Shown here: piece by piece, positions 60,711 through 64,000 of the stretch
Layout of the letters: each line of letters opens with the position of its first letter
How positions within the stretch are numbered: the stretch's first letter is position 1
NCBI RefSeq assembly: GCF_024448165.1
Contig: NZ_JAMOLN010000010.1
Coordinates: 1 to 64,000, forward strand
Origin: Streptomyces longispororuber
GTDB taxonomy: Bacteria; Actinomycetota; Actinomycetes; Streptomycetales; Streptomycetaceae
Length of the DNA stretch: 64,000 bases
Direction: 5' to 3'
Program-made: the position numbers and the translations under genes
Notes under the pieces: model-generated
Database searches by the model: none
Seen by the model: only the letters and a program-made list of their open reading frames with translations
What the model was told of the DNA's origin: nothing

Positions 60711-61706
60711 ATGCCGCCCCGCACCGGACCGCTTGAAGACGCCTCCCGTACACCGGACGCATCGGTCGTCGGTCAGGTCAACGCCCAGGCCAGTCCCCGC
60801 TATGCGGGACTCACCACCTTCGCCCGGCTGCCACGCGCCGAGGACGTACAGGGCCACCACTATGACGTCGCCGTGGTCGGGGCTCCCTTCGACACGGGAG
60901 TGACATACCGGCCCGGCGCCCGGTTCGGGCCGGCCGCCATCCGTCAGGCTTCCCGGCTGCTGCGCCCGTACAACCCTCAACTCGATGTGATGCCGTTCCG
61001 CGACCAGCAGGTCGTGGACGCGGGCGATCTGCCGTGCAACCCGTTCGACATCGAGCAGGCGAGCAAAGAGATCGAAGAGGCTGCGTACGGACTGATTCGC
61101 GAGGGCGGGCGCCTGGTGACCCTGGGCGGAGATCACACCATCGCGTATCCGCTGCTGCGCGCCATGAACCGGGCTCACGGACCGGTCGCCCTGGTCCACT
61201 TCGACGCGCACCTCGACACCTGGGACACCTACTTCGACGCGCCGCTCACCCACGGCACGCCGTTTCGACGGGCCGCCGAGGAGGGTCTGTTCCTGCCCGC
61301 CCGCAGCGCCCACGTCGGTATCCGCGGCTCGCTGTACAGCCCTCAAGACCTCGCAGACGACGCCGAGTTGGGCTTCACCATCGTGCACTGCGCCGATCTG
61401 GAGACAACTCCCGTGCGCGACGTCGTCTCCTTGCTCCGCTCCCGCATCGGCACAGCACCGCTCTATGTCTCCGTCGACATCGACGTGCTCGATCCCGCGC
61501 ACGCCCCCGCGACCGGCACGCCGGAAGCGGGTGGCATGACCAGCCGCGAACTGCTCGGCATCCTCCGCGGCCTCAAGGGCCTCAACCTGGTCGGCGCGGA
61601 CATAGTCGAGGTCTCCCCCGCCTACGACCACGCCGACATCACCAGCGTCGCCGCGGCCAATCTGGCCTACGAGTTCGTCTCACTCTGCTCACGCGCCCCG
61701 CGCTGA
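60711..61706 (+). CDS. Ureohydrolase (agmatinase/guanidinobutyrase type)
   Basis: Binuclear manganese hydrolase that releases urea from a guanidino compound, 331 aa. Metal motifs are all present: [14 protein letters not shown] (His), [16 protein letters not shown] (Asp-x-His-x-Asp) and [20 protein letters not shown] (Asp-x-Asp), with [11 protein letters not shown] after them, as in agmatinase and guanidinobutyrase. ATG 60711 with agaaggaag upstream is chosen; the frame extends to 60591. It is followed after 38 bp by an MHS-type transporter that presumably imports the substrate. Guanidinobutyrate, guanidinopropionate or agmatine are all possible; sequence alone does not decide. Confidence 0.9.
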   Translation: MPPRTGPLEDASRTPDASVVGQVNAQASPRYAGLTTFARLPRAEDVQGHHYDVAVVGAPFDTGVTYRPGARFGPAAIRQASRLLRPYNPQLDVMPFRDQQVVDAGDLPCNPFDIEQASKEIEEAAYGLIREGGRLVTLGGDHTIAYPLLRAMNRAHGPVALVHFDAHLDTWDTYFDAPLTHGTPFRRAAEEGLFLPARSAHVGIRGSLYSPQDLADDAELGFTIVHCADLETTPVRDVVSLLRSRIGTAPLYVSVDIDVLDPAHAPATGTPEAGGMTSRELLGILRGLKGLNLVGADIVEVSPAYDHADITSVAAANLAYEFVSLCSRAPR

Positions 61707-61744
61707 CCTGCCTCTCCACACCCCTGCGAACGAAGAGAGCTTTC

Positions 61745-63046
61745 ATGAGCGGCACCCGGACCACGCCCCGCCGCGCCGCACTCGCCGCGCTCACCGGGAC
61801 CAGCATCGAGTGGTACGACTTCTTCATCTACGCGACCGCGGCGGCACTGGTCTTCCGCGACGTCTTCTTCCCACCCGACATGGACCCGCTCCTGGGCACG
61901 ATCGTCGCCTTCGGAACGACATCGTTCGGGTATCTGGGCCGCCCGGTCGGCGCGGCCCTCTTCGGGCACCTGGGCGACCGTGTCGGGCGCAAACGCACGC
62001 TGATCATCACGCTGACGACCATGGGACTCGCCACCTTCGGCATCGGCCTGCTGCCCACGTATCAGACTGCCGGTGCTCTCGCCCCGCTGCTGCTGATCAC
62101 CCTGCGCTTCGCGCAAGGCGTGGCAGTGGGCGGGGAGTGGGGCGGCGCCGCGCTGCTGTCCGTCGAGCACGCACCGCCCGGACGCCGCTGCTTCTACGGC
62201 TCCTTCACCCAACTCGGCTCCTCTGTAGGGGCGTTGTGCTCCTCCCTGGTGTTCACCGCGGCCGAGCACCTGGGCGGCGACCTCACCGACGGCGCCTGGC
62301 GCCTGCCTTTCCTGCTCGCCATCCTCATGGTCGCGGTCGGCCTGGCGGTGCGCCTGTCCGTGGACGAATCCCCGGAGTTCACCGCGGTCCGCGCGGAAGA
62401 CACCTCACGAGCGCCGTTGCGCGAGGTACTGAGCAAGATGCCGGGCACAGTCCTCACCGGAGCCGGCGCCATGCTGGTCGCCACCGGCGGCTACTACGTG
62501 ACGTCGTCCTTCTTCATCTCCTACGGCCACGGCCAGGGAGGCATGCCTGTCTCGACCCTGCTCAACTCACTCACCGTGGCCGCACTGTGCGAGATCCTCT
62601 TCATGCCGCTGGCGGGATGGCTGGGCGACCGCTGGCAGCCGCAGTACGTGGTGATCATCGGCCTGCTGGGAATCGCGATCATGGCTGTCCCTCTCTTCCT
62701 CGCATCCCACAGCGGCTCGGCTCTCCTGGTGTACGCGGCGAGCGCTGTGATCGCCTTCTGCACCGCCTGCAACTACGGCCCCATGGCGTACGTGCTCTCC
62801 CAGCTCTTTCCGGCCCGCGTCCGGTACACGGGCACCTCCCTCTCGTACCAGCTCTCCGCTCTCACTGCCGGTGCCCTCACCCCGATCATCCTGCCGAGCC
62901 TGCTCGCGGCAGCCGGGGGCAATCCCGCGCTCGTCCTCGGCTATCTCGCCCTCCTCTGCCTGGCTGCCTGCGCCTGCGTCATGGCCACCCGCCGCCACAT
63001 GGACACACCCGCCGCGCCCTCTCCCCAACCAGCAGGTTCACCGTGA
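61745..63046 (+). CDS. MHS-family MFS transporter
   Basis: A 433-residue metabolite:H+ symporter. The hallmarks are TGTSIEWYDFFIYATAAALV at the start (IEWYDF-Y), the loop GHLGDRVGRKRTLIITLTTM, LRFAQGVAVGGEWGGAALLS (GGEWGGA) and EHAPPGRRCFYGSFTQLG. These match the ProP/ShiA group. The frame is open from 61034 but ATG 61745 with gaagagag upstream is the start. Being downstream of the ureohydrolase in a PucR-linked operon, it probably imports the guanidino substrate or a related compound. Twelve helices are expected. Confidence 0.9.
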   Translation: MSGTRTTPRRAALAALTGTSIEWYDFFIYATAAALVFRDVFFPPDMDPLLGTIVAFGTTSFGYLGRPVGAALFGHLGDRVGRKRTLIITLTTMGLATFGIGLLPTYQTAGALAPLLLITLRFAQGVAVGGEWGGAALLSVEHAPPGRRCFYGSFTQLGSSVGALCSSLVFTAAEHLGGDLTDGAWRLPFLLAILMVAVGLAVRLSVDESPEFTAVRAEDTSRAPLREVLSKMPGTVLTGAGAMLVATGGYYVTSSFFISYGHGQGGMPVSTLLNSLTVAALCEILFMPLAGWLGDRWQPQYVVIIGLLGIAIMAVPLFLASHSGSALLVYAASAVIAFCTACNYGPMAYVLSQLFPARVRYTGTSLSYQLSALTAGALTPIILPSLLAAAGGNPALVLGYLALLCLAACACVMATRRHMDTPAAPSPQPAGSP

Positions 63047-63199
63047 TCCGGAAGATGTCCAATCGACGGTGCGGTCGGTGGTGTCGCAGCCACTGAACTG
63101 GTCGCTCGCCACCCTCATGACCAGCCGAGAGCGTCGCAGGACGCCCGCGTCCGGCTGAGCGAGGAGGACGAAACCGACGACCTGAGCCCCGAACCGTGA

Positions 63200-63919
63200 T
63201 CAGGTGTTCAGGAACTGCTGGAACAGCTGCTGGAGATGGCTGTCGAACTCCCGCCGGTCCTTGCTCAGCCACTCCTTGACCATTGCGGTGTACTCGTCGA
63301 CGACGATCTCGAACGCACCGGTCTCGACACCGCCGAGAGTGATACGGGCGACCTCGGCTGGGTCCATCTTGGGCACGTCGTAGCCCTTCATCATGTCCGT
63401 GTCGGCCGCCCCGAGGTGAACCGAGGAGACGAGCGTGCCCTGGCCGGCCAGTTCCTGGCGCAGCGCATTGCTCATGTTCCAGACCGCGGCCTTGGAGACC
63501 GCGTAGGCGCTGTGGCCGGGTGAGACGAGCCAGGATGCCGAAGAGGCGATGTTCACGATCGCACCCCCGCCGTTCGCCGCGAGGACCGGCGCGAAGGCGC
63601 GGGTCATGGACAGCGTGCCCCAGAAGTTCACGTCCAGTGCGGTGCGGACTGCGTCCAGGTCGCCGAGCAGGTCGCCGCCTGCGACTCCAGCGTTGTTGAC
63701 GAGCAGGTTCACGTCGCCCGCCGTGCGGGCCGCCGCCGAGACGGCGTCCGGGTCGCAGATGTCCAGGGCGAGGACCTCGACACCGTCGAGGTCGACGGAC
63801 TCGGGTCGGCGGGCAGTCGCGTAGACCTTCGCTCCCCGCTCGACGAGTTGGGCAGCAAGCTGACGGCCGATGCCGCGGTTGGCTCCGGTCACGAGCGCGG
63901 TGGCTCCGTTGATGTCCAT
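63200..63919 (-). CDS. SDR-family short-chain dehydrogenase/reductase
   Basis: A 239-residue classical SDR. TALVTGANRGIGRQLAAQLV, NLLVNNAGVAGGDLLG and the catalytic SSASWLVSPGHSAYAVSKAA (Ser-Tyr-Lys) are intact. The Arg in ATARRPES suggests NADPH. The tail (VVDEYTAMVKEWLSKDRREF) resembles a helix found in this subgroup. ATG 63919 (MDINGATAL) is preferred to 63928. A near-perfect palindrome 14-37 bp upstream is the probable regulator site, and a divergent gene probably begins at the window's right edge. It is a close relative of the SDR at 43517-44203. Confidence 0.92.
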   Translation of the reverse strand: MDINGATALVTGANRGIGRQLAAQLVERGAKVYATARRPESVDLDGVEVLALDICDPDAVSAAARTAGDVNLLVNNAGVAGGDLLGDLDAVRTALDVNFWGTLSMTRAFAPVLAANGGGAIVNIASSASWLVSPGHSAYAVSKAAVWNMSNALRQELAGQGTLVSSVHLGAADTDMMKGYDVPKMDPAEVARITLGGVETGAFEIVVDEYTAMVKEWLSKDRREFDSHLQQLFQQFLNT

Positions 63920-63932
63920 GACGCACACACTA

Positions 63933-63956
63933 GAACCTCACGTCAACGTGAGGTTC
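63933..63956. promoter_or_regulatory. MerR-type palindrome upstream of the SDR gene
   Basis: gaacctcacgt and acgtgaggttc flank a 2-base centre, giving an 11+2+11 palindrome. AACCTCA/TGAGGTT arms are the typical form of sites for MerR-family activators of redox genes, which bind between spaced -35 and -10 elements. It lies 14 bp upstream of the SDR start. Confidence 0.75.
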
Positions 63957-63984
63957 ACGTCTCATCGTCCCGCAGAGGTGCCCT

Positions 63985-64000
63985 GTGTATCGCCAAGGAC
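63985..64000 (+). CDS. Possible start of a rightward gene, cut by window edge
   Basis: A GTG at 63985 with agagg 7-11 bases before it would begin a rightward gene (first residues VYRQG) divergent from the SDR. Given the palindrome, a MerR-type regulator would fit, but only five codons are visible, so nothing more can be said. Confidence 0.2.

Noticed and set aside
1..64000. CRISPR array or biosynthetic cluster core
   Set aside because: No regularly spaced repeats were seen, and no PKS, NRPS, terpene cyclase or lanthipeptide enzyme motif occurs. The vat-vgb pair alone does not indicate a production cluster.

Overview
The window looks like a chromosomal, probably accessory, segment of a Streptomyces or close relative. 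Base composition is very GC-rich, third codon positions are almost all G or C, GTG starts are common, and the gene families fit (LacI-controlled MalEFG-type sugar importers without their own ATPase, DUF5753 regulators, CGNR zinc fingers, PucR regulators, DUF6233-like and ISKra4-like remnants). The taxon is inferred from these features, not from a marker gene.

Layout. 0-2 kb: tail of a membrane protein, a CGNR zinc-finger protein and a DUF1963 protein. 2.6-11 kb: a coherent alpha-glucan module. A LacI regulator, lipoprotein binding protein, two permeases and a GH13 glucosidase run leftwards. A glycogen-debranching-type enzyme runs rightwards. Both sides meet at two identical LacI-type operators 21 bp apart. 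11.3-16 kb: a broken XRE/DUF5753 regulator, then an Lrp-type regulator divergent from an MFS importer plus M20D amidohydrolase. 16.4-20.4 kb: two regulator/hydrolase pairs (TetR with an epoxide-hydrolase-like enzyme over a perfect 26-bp palindrome; LysR with a serine alpha/beta hydrolase). 20.9-24.5 kb: a second Lrp regulator and an MFS exporter fused to three extracellular-type beta domains. 25-33 kb: a broken carotenoid oxygenase, a Tat-exported double GH43 enzyme, an ADP-ribosylglycohydrolase, an SRPBCC-DinB fusion, and a ThuA/Gfo-Idh-MocA operon preceded by a 27-codon coupled ORF.

33-37 kb is a decay zone with AraC, TetR and transposase remnants, a tyrosine integrase broken by an in-frame TAG, and several small unknown genes in tight operons; it is probably the remains of an integrative element. 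37.3-38.6 kb encodes the most unusual protein here, a Ser/Thr kinase fused to a DnaJ-type zinc-finger and substrate-binding module with no J domain. 38.7-47 kb: a membrane-anchored unknown, a secreted peptidoglycan-binding protein, dihydrolipoyl dehydrogenase, SDR/TetR, OsmC and a C4-dicarboxylate symporter. 47.4-50.2 kb: a vat-vgb pair predicted to inactivate both streptogramin components, divergent from a LysR regulator. 50.5-59 kb: a VOC protein, a MazF toxin without a visible antitoxin, valyl-tRNA synthetase, two lipoproteins and IS debris, including a 105-bp direct repeat flanking one lipoprotein gene. 59-64 kb: a PucR regulator divergent from a ureohydrolase plus MHS transporter (a probable guanidino-compound module), then an SDR gene under a MerR-like palindrome at the right edge.

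Intact metabolic modules alternate with short zones of pseudogenes and transposase scars, as is usual for streptomycete chromosome arms. No CRISPR array, rRNA or tRNA was seen, and no biosynthetic gene cluster core enzyme is present.
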